Source of the DNA: Galeopsis tetrahit
Lineage: Eukaryota; Streptophyta; Magnoliopsida; Lamiales; Lamiaceae
Assembly (NCBI GenBank): GCA_963675135.1
Contig: OY776125.1
Location: forward strand, 40,764,513-40,828,512
Reading direction: 5' to 3'
Length of the DNA: 64,000 nucleotides
Shown here: piece by piece, positions 28,326 to 39,286 of the stretch
Numbering within the stretch: the first letter of the stretch is position 1
How the letters are laid out: each line of letters opens with the position of its first letter
The notes under the pieces: model-generated
Told to the model about the DNA's origin: nothing
Database searches by the model: none
The model's input: the letters and a program-made list of their open reading frames with translations, nothing else
Program-made: the position numbers and the translations under genes

Positions 28326-30055
28326 AAAATGTTGTTTGTCCTCAAATAACTAAGCACTTAAAGCAATGAGGGTGGAATGATCACAATGGAATATTCAATG
28401 CAAATCACACATGCAAAGTGAGATGTGATGATATCTCTTTCTCAAAGTGCATTTCTCAATGAAGGTCATAGGCTCATTATTGCAATTCACACTCATGGAT
28501 CAAAGAATGCACAAACACACAACACATTGTGAATGGGAAACAAAATCAAAATGCTCAAGTCCTCTACTCACATGATATAGTGTTTCTCTCAAACACACAA
28601 ACAAATTGAGGATATTAATGCACTCATCAACCAAGTTATGCTGTGCAATCACCATATGCTTGCCCAACTTCTACTTTCTACACACACTTAAATGCTCAAC
28701 AATGTGATCAATATGACTTAATCAAGGATGTAACATTGGCTCTTTGGTCAAGGTGGGGTAAATTTAGATGAAGTAACTCATAAACTAGTGGAGAGCGAGA
28801 GATAAAGACGTACATCTCAAAAACTTCTCAAGATAAAGTTACAATTCCGCGGATTGCAACTCAAAAACTCTAATTTCCACAATTTATTTGTTCTCTTTTA
28901 AGCACATTCTACACCACAAAACCATTGAATACTTTTTTTTCTTTTCAAGCTTTTGGGGCTCTTTGTCCCTCTTTTCTTTTCCTTGATTTTCTTTTCATCT
29001 TTCTCTTTTTCTTTCAACTTTTCCAACTTTTCTTTTCACCAAAGATATTCATTCAATGCACATGTTTTCCACTTTGTCTTTTATCCTCCACTAGATATAG
29101 GAATCAAAAGGCTCAAAAAGGTTAAGTGGTTATCATTGTAGTTTGCCAAGAAAATGAGGAATTAAGCTCAAGGGGCTAACTACGGAAAATTACTTCGGTT
29201 TTGGGAAATTTTGGCTAAGTGACTTTTTTAGAACAAGATGGCCTATATCACATCACATCATCTCACACAATCATGCTTTCCAAACAAGAACTTAGGCAAG
29301 TTCTAAGATTACTAGCAATAACATAGTCCACTCTCAAATGAACTAAACCGGATTACATGCTCGATTTAAGGCTCAATTCTCACCGGTTTATTCAATAGGA
29401 CTCTCACATTCATCAAATGTTCCCAAACAACAACACATCATGCATCCATGCTATCAAAGCTCACAAATATGAACACAACATGATACCATATTCCAACACC
29501 AATCATGCATACATTCAAAGCAAATAGACATCACCACAACTACTCAACAATGGATTCCAATGACTATTCATGCTCACATTTCACCAAATGTCTACTACCC
29601 AACATATGATCAAAACCAACTTAACCAATATAAACATGTGAAAACCAAGTGTGCGCCGGTGCAAAATGTGACACAAGTAGAATGACGAACCGGTGCAAGG
29701 GTAACTACTAGTAGAAAAATAAAAGAAAAAAAAAACTCCCCCAAACTTAGAATTTTACTATGTATAAATTCTAAGTTTGGGGCTACAAGTTGTTACCTCC
29801 CTCCTTGCACATCCAATGCTTCTTCAAAGATCACCATTGCAACACTTGCTTCCTCCATTCCAAAGTTGGCTTTGCTTCTTCTTCATTCTCCAAGACTTGC
29901 TATCCGTAGTACTCTTCATCCATACCTACAAAATAAACCAAGCTATCAACACTATCAAAGCAATAAAAACAAGAAAACAATAAAACCTTGGGTTGCCTCC
30001 CAAGAAGCGCTATTTTTAACGTCCTATGCCGGACGGTCCTTCCTAAAGGGGAATA
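28326..30055 (-). other. Non-coding 3' region of the Athila-like element
   Basis: About 1.7 kb between the end of gag-protease and the polypurine tract. No RT, integrase or RNase H motif was seen in any frame. It holds a hairpin built from the polypurine-tract sequence (29737-29780). Confidence 0.7.
29737..29780. repeat. Hairpin made of polypurine-tract-like arms
   Basis: CCCCCAAACTTAGAATTT pairs with AAATTCTAAGTTTGGGG across a loop of about 9 bases. The stem repeats the AAGTTTGGGGGAG of the true tract. Confidence 0.85.
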
Positions 30056-32593
30056 TCAAGTCACCCCATCATCCTCCTTGTTTTTGACCTTCTTGGCCCA
30101 AGCAACCTTCTTGAAACCATTAAAGCATCCACTAGCCACTCCATCCGGCTCTTCAATCATGTCATAGGAGGTTGATGCCTCATTCATCCCCAAGTTCGTA
30201 TAAGTAACTTTTCTTGATTTGGGGGAGTTTTTGAAGAAAACTCCCCCAAACTTGGCCTTCTTGCCCATCTCTAACTCTTTGTCTTCCACTTGGGGGTCCT
30301 CCTTCACAAAGTTGATTTTGAAATCTTCTTCCACCTTCTCTTTCATTGGCTTTGGAGGGTGATCTCCTCTAGAGTACCCATACTCTCCATCTTCATCATC
30401 CCGGACTTTGATAGCTCTATAAATGTTGAACGCGAATTTCTCATCGTTCACTTGAAGTTTTAGCACTCCTTTCTTTACATCAATTTTAGCCCCACCGGTT
30501 GCTAAGAATGGCCTTCCCAAAATCAATGGAACATACTTATCTTCCTCCATATCCAACACCACAAAGTCCACCGGGAATATAAACTTATCAACCTTAACCA
30601 ACACATCTTCCACTATACCCAAAGGGTATGTCACGGATCTGTTCGCCAATATAAGGCTCATTGTGGTTTGTGTAAGCTTTCCCAAACCAAGTGACTTGAA
30701 TATGGACAAGGGCATGAGATTAATGCTTGCTCCCAAATCACACAAAGCTCGAAATGTACCTCCATCCCCGATGACACATGGTAAGGTGAAGGATCCGGGA
30801 TCTCTAAGCTTTTGAGGTAGCTTTGCTTGAATGATTGAGCTACATTCTTCGGTCAAATGCACCGTTTCATACTCCACCATCTTCCTTTTGTTAGACATGA
30901 TCTCCTTCAAGAATTTGGAGTAGTGGGGCATTTGCTCAAGTGCCTCGGCAAAGGGAATGTTGATGTGGATCTTCTTGAACATTTCCACAAACTTGGCAAA
31001 CTTGTGATCCAAACCCTTTTTCTTCAATCTTTGAGGGTATGGAAGAGGTACCTCATTTTTGCTTTTGTCTTGAGGAGGGATTGCCTCCTCACTCTTCTTC
31101 TCCCCTTCTTTTTCTTCTTTCTCTTTCACTAAGCCATCTCTTTTATCAATACCCTCGGGTGCCATTACCACTTCCTTCTCTAACGGCATCTTGGGCCCTT
31201 CGTAGCTTGTCCCACTTCTTAACCTTATGGCTTTGCAATGCTCCTTGGGGTTGACCTTCGTGTTAGAGGGGAATTGCCCCGGAACGTGTTGCTTTCCAAT
31301 GGCATTAGAGAGATGGCCTATTTGCTTTTCTATGGCCTTCACATTGTTTGCCACATTCTTGATCATCTCACCATGCTCATCAATTCTTTGCCAAGTTTTG
31401 ATTGCATTCTCCCTAGTCTCTCTCATGAAGTTTTTAGTTTCTCCCATGAATGCACCAAACATATCCTCCAATGATGGTTTTGACGAAGACTCCACAATAG
31501 TTCCATCTCTAACATTGAAATTTGGAGGTGGGATAATGGCATTCCTTGTGTTGGCATAGGAAAAGTTCTCATGTTACCTCAATCCGGGATGGTAATGATT
31601 TGGATTAGGAGGGTTTTGCCTCTCATTCCAACCTCTTTCTCGAAATTGACGGTCCCTTTGATTGTTCATATAATGGGCCTCTTCATATTGATCATCACTA
31701 GGTCCCATTAATGACTTGGCCGCCATCATCGAAGTCAACTTGTCCATCTTGTTGGATAGAGTAGCAAAATCATCCAACTCTTTAGTGGAAGCAACTTTCC
31801 GGGCTTGCCTTCTCTCGGATGGCCATTGATTTCCATTCTTTGCCATCTCCTCTAGAAGCACATAGCCTTCATCCGTCGTCTTTCCTAGCAAAGAACCTCC
31901 ACCGGCCGAGGCATCCACCATCCCTCTTGTTCGATGGTCCATCCCGTTGTAGAAATAGCAAATCAATTGGTCTCTTGAGAACCCATGTTGAGGACAACTC
32001 CGTATGAGATCCTTGAAATGCTCCCAAGCTTCGGCTAAGGACTCATCCTCATCTTGCATAAATGATGATATCTCTCCTCGTATCTTGATGGTCTTGCTTG
32101 GAGGAAAGTATTTCATAAGAAAAGCATCTACAAGATCGGCCCAATTTTCGATTGTCCTTAAATCAAGAGACATGTACCATTGCTTAGCACGATCACGTAG
32201 AGAAAATGGGAACAATTGGAGACGGACGTAGTCTTGAGGGACACGATTGATCTTAACCGTTCCACTTATCTCTAAGAATTGAGATAAATGGAGGTTAGGA
32301 TCCTCCTTTGACAACCCTCCAAATTGGTTGTTTTGAACCATCATGATCAAGGCCGGCTTGAGTTAGAAATTGTGAGCATCTACGGGTTCTCGACCCGCTC
32401 CTCCATATGGCCTCAGAATTAGGCGGAAATGATCTCTTAGTACCCTTTGTGGTCGATTTCCCCCATTCCCATTCGGTTCCTCAAATCCATCAATCCCTTG
32501 ATTCTCAACCTCCTCCTCAACTTCTTCTACAACCGGATTCTCCCGTCGATTCATTCTTTCCAACTCTAGTCTTCTCCTTTCGGCGTTCGACAA
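30056..32593 (-). pseudogene. gag: Athila-type gag-protease frame with two stops
   Basis: Three consecutive segments (32593-32363, 32362-31574, 31573-30056) share one frame and are separated only by TAA at 32363-32365 and TAA at 31574-31576. The first holds RRRLELERMNRRE, the second the gag core (FGGLSKEDPNLHLSQFLEI, DRAKQWYMSL, YFPPSKT, LICYFYNGM), the third the linker (PYPQRLKKKG, INIPFAEALEQMP, LTEECSSIIQ) and an aspartic protease with ALCDLGASINLMPLSIF and VPLILGRPFLATG. The family usually has CDLGAS in this place, so the protease centre looks normal. The 5' start is uncertain because an ATG at the very head is lacking. The frame ends after the protease with no pol following. Confidence 0.85.
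30218..30250. repeat. Perfect inverted repeat of the tract motif inside gag-protease
   Basis: TTTGGGGGAGTTTT and AAAACTCCCCCAAA are perfect 14-base arms around TGAAG. The stretch is coding (GVFFKNSPKS), near the 3' end of the frame. Confidence 0.9.
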
Positions 32594-32813
32594 TTGGCTT
32601 CAATCTCCGGATCTAAAGGTAGCACTTCTTGGTGGTTCCTCTTAGATCGTGTGATCATAAACCATGTCTATCAAAAGAGCAAACGAGAGTGAGAATTGCA
32701 AATAAGATCAAGATAACAAACACAAATATTTTTGGAATTTTGCAAATAAAGAAAGCAAGTAAATGTCTAAACTAAAACTCTCTTAGCCTACACTCTAGAG
32801 CTTATAAAAACCT

Positions 32814-32830
32814 CCCCGGCAGCGGCGCCA
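32814..32830 (-). other. Primer-binding site, tRNA-Asp type
   Basis: The minus strand reads TGGCGCCGCTGCCGGGG, six bases inside the 5' LTR. Athila/Tat elements typically use a site of this kind. Confidence 0.85.
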
Positions 32831-33823
32831 TAAAATTGATTCACGTGATATGCAACACTAAATAAACAACCGCAAGTATACGGCGTCTATTGTAGCGTGA
32901 TAAGCACGAGGTCGATCCCACGAGAAGGTTAAGCGTAAAAGTGGTAGTTTGCTAGTCGAATTCTAAGTAGACGTGATCGACAATTTGAATATGATGATTC
33001 ACTCTAAAATTACCTACCAAGTGTCACAAATAAGTAATAAAGAGCAAAGACGAAATCGATCAAATACCATATAAATCAAGAAGACGAAATGAAACGGATG
33101 TAACTCAAAGAAAGAAGGTGGGTTCCAAGGCAATTGTAGTATTTAGACGTCCGTTTATGAGAGTTATCTCGTTTAAATGGCTATTAAGGTTATCTCATAT
33201 AAGGTGATCGCAAAAGAAGAACTAATCGATCTCTCGATACAAATTAATCCAAAGACGCAATGTAATATAAGCTCGTATGTCTACATCACAAATATTACAC
33301 CATCTAAAATAGCTCCTAAGATCACTTGATTCCCTCTCCGATAATTAATCCTCTCTCGAGATCATAATAATACCGGGTTACATATTCGCATACGATTAAA
33401 TGGAATAAATCTCTCGATACTACCCCAATTAGCAATGGATCAAGTAAATCATCATGGCCACTAACAACATGCTTTACAATGGATAATTAAACATGCAAAT
33501 AAGAGATAAACACCAATTAAAGCAAGAAATTACTCATAAACATCAATCCAAATCTCTACAATGCCTTAGAACCACAAATTGTTTAGCTACTCAAATACAT
33601 ATCCAAACTACAAATTCCAAATGAAATAACTAAGTAAAAAGGAAAAGAAAGAGAAAGCTTAGTCTAGATTATGGTAGGGAATGGAATTCCCAAGATATTG
33701 CCTCCTTCCTTGCATGAATTGGTGGAGAGATGAAGAAGATATGGCCAAAAACCTCCAACTATGTGTAAATGTGTGAAGAACTCTTGAGAAAGGGGTAAGA
33801 TAGTGTGAAATTCAAGAAGTGGG

Positions 33824-33835
33824 GTATTTATAGTG
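33824..33835 (-). promoter_or_regulatory. TATA box of the Athila-like 5' LTR
   Basis: The minus strand reads CACTATAAATACCCC, about 75 bases downstream of the end of the GC-rich repeats. Confidence 0.6.
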
Positions 33836-33909
33836 TTGGGGTAGGGTTTGGGTGTGATATTTGCAAGTAGGTCCCTCAAAAATGGAGAAAACACGCGTTT
33901 GGCACCGAA

Positions 33910-34262
33910 AATGGGGCGGCCCGGCCGGGTGGAGTGTTGGCCGAAGTTAAATAAAAACAGGGCAAGGTTGGCCCGGCCGGGCGAGTGATGCCGCCCGGCC
34001 GGGCGGAAAGTTCGTAAATGGGGGGAAATTTTGGGGCATTCGGCCGCCCGGTCGGGCGAGTGGTGCCGCCCGGCCGGGCCAAAACTTCGACTCTAGAATT
34101 TGGTACGCGACCGCCCGGCCGGGCGAGTGATGCCACCCGGCCGGGCAAGTGATGCCACCCGGCCGGGCAAGTGATGCCACCCGGCCGGGCCAAAACTTCG
34201 TATTTGGCCTCAATTCTGTGCTCGGCCGCCCGGCCGGGCGAGTCATGCCACCCGGCCGGGCC
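33910..34262. repeat. GC-rich palindromic repeats in the 5' LTR
   Basis: About eleven CCCGGCCGGG-type palindromes lie upstream of the TATA box in U3. Three near-identical units at 34127-34195 are a local expansion absent from the 3' LTR, which in turn has an extra unit near 27661. Confidence 0.9.
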
Positions 34263-34596
34263 AAAACTTCGACTTTGGCCCCGTCCTTCGTTTTCGTCCT
34301 CAAACTTCGTCCCTCCATATCTTGAGCTTCCGACCTCCGATCGACTCGATTCTTTTGCCTATTCCACTCCATTTTTCGAGCCGGATCCAATGTTGCACTC
34401 CTCGTTTCGGTCCAGTGAAGTATGGTTGGTGTTTTGCTCCCAAATTCCATCGTTTTACCTACAAAATCGACAAAACACTACCTTTCTCTCATTTTGGCTA
34501 AAACAATCATATTCAATACATAAATCAATGAAATCCACATCAAAATATGCTTTACATGTGCATCTAAAACGTGTAAATTCCACCCGAATCAATCCC

Positions 34597-35190
34597 AAGG
34601 GAAAAAAACAATTATGTCCAGCTGTTTGTTGCCCTAAGTCTTGAAGGCAACCTCACTTATACATTGTGTCTCCCTATCTTACAGATGTTGTGATGTTGAG
34701 TGGGTGTTAGAGGAGAGAGTGAGAGATCATTGTGTTGTTGGTGAAGTGCTATCCAAGTTTGATACTTTGGTCTTCCCCTTTACATTGATATTAGATATGA
34801 AAGTATGTGTGTATATAGAAGGTGTTGTGAATTGTGTTGGCACAATTCAGACAACAATATGCAACATAAAGTAAATAACACTTGCAAAAGGAATATTCTA
34901 AATTGTATAGACTATGAATAAGTCTATACGGTTCACTATAATAAAGTAGTAATACATATTAAAACCTTTTTGAGGTTTGGAACTACAATCTATTATAAGA
35001 TTTGAAAACTACAACCTCTTACACGGTTTGTAAATTACTAAATTCTATGCAACTATCTCCCTCATAGATCTTTACATATAATCTCATAGATAAACATGAT
35101 TGATACTCCCTCCGTCCGCCTATAAGTTTCCCATTTTACCATTTTGGTCCGTCCGCCTATTATGACTGTAACATAAATTGACGGATAATT
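34597..35190. other. Intergenic spacer with a partial Stowaway-type end
   Basis: No gene seen. CTCCCTCCGTCCGCC at 35106 is a Stowaway-like terminus, with a second GGTCCGTCCGCCTATTA at 35146; no matching opposite end was found. Confidence 0.4.
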
Positions 35191-35194
35191 AAAA

Positions 35195-35500
35195 TATTAA
35201 TAATCCTTACAGTAATTCGTATGCGAAATGCTGATCCTCCACTATGGTATCCACGTAATTCTCGTCTACGAACTTGTGATCCAGATTGAAATTCTCCAAA
35301 AGAACTCGCTAGGAGAATTCTATAGAGAGAACCGGAGAAAATATTATGAGTGATAAAATTGTTACTCAGAACCTCTAACCCTAGAGGTATTTATATGGTA
35401 AAACATAAACCTTATCTGTGCACATGGGCTTGAGCCCAAGTATATATTTTATTGACAAATCCAATATAATAAAATATATTTTACCATATTTATGATATAT
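35195..35500 (-). repeat. LTR-like remnant
   Basis: A minus-strand TATA (CCATATAAATACC, about 35389-35401) and a preceding transcribed-leader-like stretch resemble a copia LTR, but no ends were found. Confidence 0.3.
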
Positions 35501-35504
35501 CTAA

Positions 35505-36290
35505 TTATTCATTTAAAATTCATCACTAAAACTAAACATATAGTGATAAATAATTCAGTATGTTTATGTTGTCAATGTTTCATTTAATATTTGTCACTAA
35601 AATCACACACATATATTGACAAATTTTTCATTATATTACAAAATACTGTAAGGTGTGATCATTAGTGACAACTATGTATGTTGTCAATGTTTCATATAAA
35701 ATTCGTCACTAAAACCACACATATAGTGACAAATAATTCATTATGTTACAAAATAACACACGGTGTGATAATCAGTGACAACTTTTTATGTTGTCAATGT
35801 TTCATTTTATCTTTATCACTAAAATCACACACATATAGAGAATTTTTTTTCATTATATTACAAAATACTGTAAGGTGTGATCATTAATGACATCTCTGTA
35901 TGTTGTCAATGTTTCATTTAAAATTCATCACTAAAACCACACATAAAGTGACAAATAATTCATTATGTTACAAAATAACATACAGTGTAATAAACAGTAA
36001 CAACATTTTATGTTGTCAATGCTTCATTTAATATTTGTCACTAAAATTACACACATATAGTGATAAAATTTTCGTTATATTACAAAATACCGTAAGTTGT
36101 GATCATTAGTGACAACTATGTATGTTGTCAATGTTTCATTTAAAATTCGTCACTAAAACCACACATATATCGACAAATAATTCATTACGTTACAAAATAG
36201 CATGTGGTATGATAAACAGTGACAACTTTTCATGTTATCAACATTTTATTGAATATTTGTTACTAAAACCACACATATAGTTACAAATAA
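35505..36290. repeat. Tandem array with period near 111 bp
   Basis: TATGTTGTCAATGTTTCAT recurs at about 35566, 35677, 35787, 35898, 36009 and 36120, with a degenerate further copy near 36230. Each unit has two half-units with GTCACTAAAA and TAGTGACAAAT, an inverted pair seen in subterminal repeats of CACTA-type DNA transposons. No terminal CACTA was identified. Confidence 0.75.
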
Positions 36291-36439
36291 TTTAGTGCCT
36301 TTAAAAAAAATTAAAATATATTTAGAGTATTTTGTGGTGTTACTTTTTTTTAAAAATTTTCAGAATTTTTCAAATCATATAAAAGCTAAATATGTAATGG
36401 AATATCCATTACCGTTTTATTTTTATTTTTCTAAAATCC

Positions 36440-36592
36440 TAAATCTAATCTGCTAAAAGAGAAGAACCCTACACAGTCACAACCTATCCGCCCTTGCCAC
36501 AATCTCCTCTCTCGATCCAGCGCCGACCGTCGTTCACTTCCTACCACCAGCCACAGGCGCACAGCCCCCCGGAAACGCCCACCTCTACAGTA
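36440..36592 (+). other. Leader-like GC-richer segment with splice donor
   Basis: The segment is C-rich and ends CTCTACAG|TAAGT-like (36583-36596). With the array upstream it resembles the 5' leader of a CACTA transposon gene, but no transposase was seen downstream. Confidence 0.25.
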
Positions 36593-37025
36593 AGTTCTGA
36601 ATCGTTAGTTTCTGAAAAAATAAAGTTTGACGGAATCTGCTAATACTTGAAATCTTATTAATTTTGTTTTTTCTACTAATTTTTTAATAGGTTAATTGTT
36701 GGATTATTGCATTAGTTTCTTCCCATAGTTGTTGATGACAATAGAATGAGATTTTTTATTTTCTTTTAAAGTAAAAAAGGGAACTCTTATATTTGATGAG
36801 AAAGTACTTGATATCACAGAATTGGTGTACAAAATTAGTTACTAAAGAATTCTAGTAATATTATAAAATTAGTTTCTAAAGAGTTTTAGTAATATCACAA
36901 ACTTAAGTACAATCGGATGAGTAAAAAGGCAGAATATACTAGCCATCTAAAGTAATTATCACACAACATAAATATGATTCACTCCCAATCATTTTTTTTC
37001 AGAGTAGTCCGTTCTTTTCTATTTA

Positions 37026-37395
37026 TGTTGTGAGAGGAGAGCTAGTGATGTAATAGCGGGAATGTATAAATAAAGAAGATAATTAAATACGAAGAACACA
37101 AAAGAACACACATTATCCGTTGATTCTACAAATACCCGGAAGAGTGATAAGAACTCAAATACGTCGATTCACAAATCGACAAGAATACCGTAAAAGAGAT
37201 ATAGAGATAAACTCTCATTTTTTATTAATCAATTCAACTCGTAACAATCTAAAACTTATCTATTTATAATATGAAAAACTTGGAGAATAAGAAATATATA
37301 AATACTAAATATAATAATATCAAAACAAATCTTCTAAACATAAGCATAAATATCTAATCAAATATTGATATTAATTTCCATCAATATCTCCATCA
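37026..37395 (-). repeat. Probable short LTR of a minus-strand retrotransposon
   Basis: The 370-bp segment starts TGTTGTGAGAGG and ends CTCCATCA, with minus-strand TATA ATTATAAATAGATAAG near 37257-37272. Bases 37396-37584 look like the end of a pol gene. The rest is cut off by the Sirevirus at 37585. Confidence 0.45.
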
Positions 37396-37584
37396 TTCAC
37401 CCGGAGTTCGGAACGATTCGCCTCGAATCGAAAGTGTGAATAGCGCGTCGGGATAGATCTGCAACACCATCCTTAGAATAAACACTATTTAGTTGGTGTA
37501 TTGGTTGGTATATCTTTCCTCAAATAATCATTATATTGCTTCTTAGAAGACATGAACACCAACGAATGTTGTGGTGTTGGACGC

Positions 37585-39056
37585 TGTTGGTCCCAAGTTG
37601 AGTTAAGATTGAGTAAGCTAAGAAAGTCTAGAGGGGAGGGGTGAATAGACTTTCAAAAATCTTTCAAAATATTAGAGTTTATAATGCGGAATAGTGTTCT
37701 GAATAGTACTGTTCTTACTGAGTCAGATCAGTACTTCCAGTTTAGTTTTATACTCAACTTTTTATCAGATCTTTACTTAGACAACTTTACTGTTCTTGTT
37801 TAAACAAATATCAAACAGAAAATACCAAACAGAAAGTAAAGAACACAAGATTTTATAGTGGTTCGACCAATAAGTCTACATCCACTCTCACAATCCCAGT
37901 TGTGATGTTTTATTACTCTTCCTTGAGTTTCTTGTGGCTTAAAGTCCCAAGATTAAGACTTTGATCTTATCGATTACACTTCCAAGTATATCTTCGATCT
38001 ACTAGTAATTCTACAAGTAACTAGCACACTTGTTTTACAAAACACAAACTTAAACTGAAAAGTAAAACTTCTCTTTGAGTAGCCTTTGATTCTTCTCTTC
38101 AATTCAGTGGCTTCTCCTTGCTTCGATTTCCTTAACTCTGTGAGTTCTTGCTTGTAGACTTGCTCTTGAATTCTTTAAGATCAGTAATTGTTCAGTAGTA
38201 GCCGTAGTCTCTTCAAGTAGGAGATCATACAGTATTTATAGAACTTAGTATGACAGTTAGCAGTTTGTGAACTAACTCTCAACTAACTCTAAAACTGTTT
38301 TTTTGTTGTAACTTCTTCTTGTAACCGACTTTGTAACTTCCTTCTTATTCCAAGTCAGCACAGTAACTTATTCTTCAAATATATCTTCAGTTACTCTTTA
38401 AATAAGCTATCCAAACTTATTCTTCAAATTCACCAAATCAGCACAGTAACTTACTGTTCTGATTTTTACTGTTCTTAGTCAGTCAGCACAGTAACTTAAA
38501 ACTGTTCTATACTTCTCCAGAATTCTTCTAAGCTTCTCTTCAACTCTTCTTTGAAGTCTTCTTATTCTGAAGTAGTCTTCTGAGTCTTCATTAGTCTTCT
38601 AATCTTCTTCTAATCTAGTGTTCTAAATTACTGTTCTAAACTTTTACAATGCTGAATACAATAGAATACAACTTTACATATATAAAACATATCTATACAT
38701 CAACTGAACTATATACAGATGAGTATATCTATGTCCTATACTATAAGTAGTCTATACAATACAAAACATCAGCTTAGTTCCTAACAGTTCATATATCAGA
38801 TCAGTAAACACAATAAGATCAGTAAACTTACATATAAGATCAGTAAACTCATATAAGATCAGTAACTCAGATTTCAAATATCTTATTAAAATCAGTAAAC
38901 TTATTATCAGATTCCATTAAGATCAGTAATCTTGTTTTCAGATGACTTAGTTAAGATGACTTAGAACCACATATATTACTAACTTTAAGTTGCTTTTGGC
39001 CATCAAAACATACAATCATCAACTAGAACATTGTTTATAGGATTCATATCCCAACA
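37585..39056 (-). repeat. LTR of Sirevirus family B
   Basis: 1472 bp with ends TGTTGGTCCC..ATCCCAACA. It shares architecture with the family A LTR (TATGTGCGGAATAGTG-like stretch, TTTATAGTGGTTC, CTACATCCACT) but is clearly diverged. It contains repeated AAGATCAGTAAAC units (38800-38880) and CAGCACAGTAACTTA units. Confidence 0.85.
38232..38242 (-). promoter_or_regulatory. TATA box of the family B LTR
   Basis: The minus strand reads TTCTATAAATACTG, about 815 bases from the U3 end. Confidence 0.5.
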
Positions 39057-39070
39057 ATTTCCCCCTTTTT
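39057..39070 (-). other. Polypurine tract, family B
   Basis: The minus strand reads AAAAAGGGGGAAAT directly before the LTR. A second copy with similar context is at about 40089-40099 in the env-like frame. Confidence 0.85.
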
Positions 39071-39286
39071 GATGAAGCCAAAACTACTTAAATGTTAATA
39101 AATCAGTAGTTAAGTATGTAGTCTATCATAACAGTTCAAAAATTCCAGATTCATATTCATAATCAGATCAGATAATGCACATATTACACATAATCACAGA
39201 ATATGAAATAAACAAAAATATAGAAATAAAGATTAAGGTTAGAAATGTTATCTTGTGAGCTTGTCATTCATCTTCTTTCTTTATCT

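Larger units (their letters stand above)
26579..34591 (-). mobile_element. Athila-like Ty3/gypsy element lacking pol
   Basis: The 8013-bp element has LTRs of 1732 and 1755 bp with ends TGATTC..GAATCA and a perfect target duplication ATCCC (26574-26578, 34592-34596). The primer site is of tRNA-Asp type and the polypurine tract is TTTGGGGGAG. Internally only a gag-protease frame is present (32593 to 30056). No RT, RNase H or integrase is found in the remaining 1.7 kb before the 3' LTR. Its intact ends and target duplication show that it moved as a unit, so it is a non-autonomous gypsy element of TR-GAG-like type, presumably served by an autonomous Athila. Confidence 0.9.
32837..34591 (-). repeat. 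5' LTR of the Athila-like element
   Basis: 1755 bp, TGATTC..GAATCA, next to target duplication ATCCC. It has extra CACCCGGCCGGGCAAGTGAT units compared with the 3' LTR. Confidence 0.92.

Noticed and set aside
27406..28327. Long open frames on both strands rich in RPGG/RPAG (also 33876-34644)
   Set aside because: They run across the GC-rich palindromic repeats inside the Athila-like LTRs, exist in several frames at once and have no domain. They are repeat by-products.
34641..34874. Short plus-strand frame after the Athila-like element
   Set aside because: No domain and no supporting context. It lies in decayed repeat DNA.
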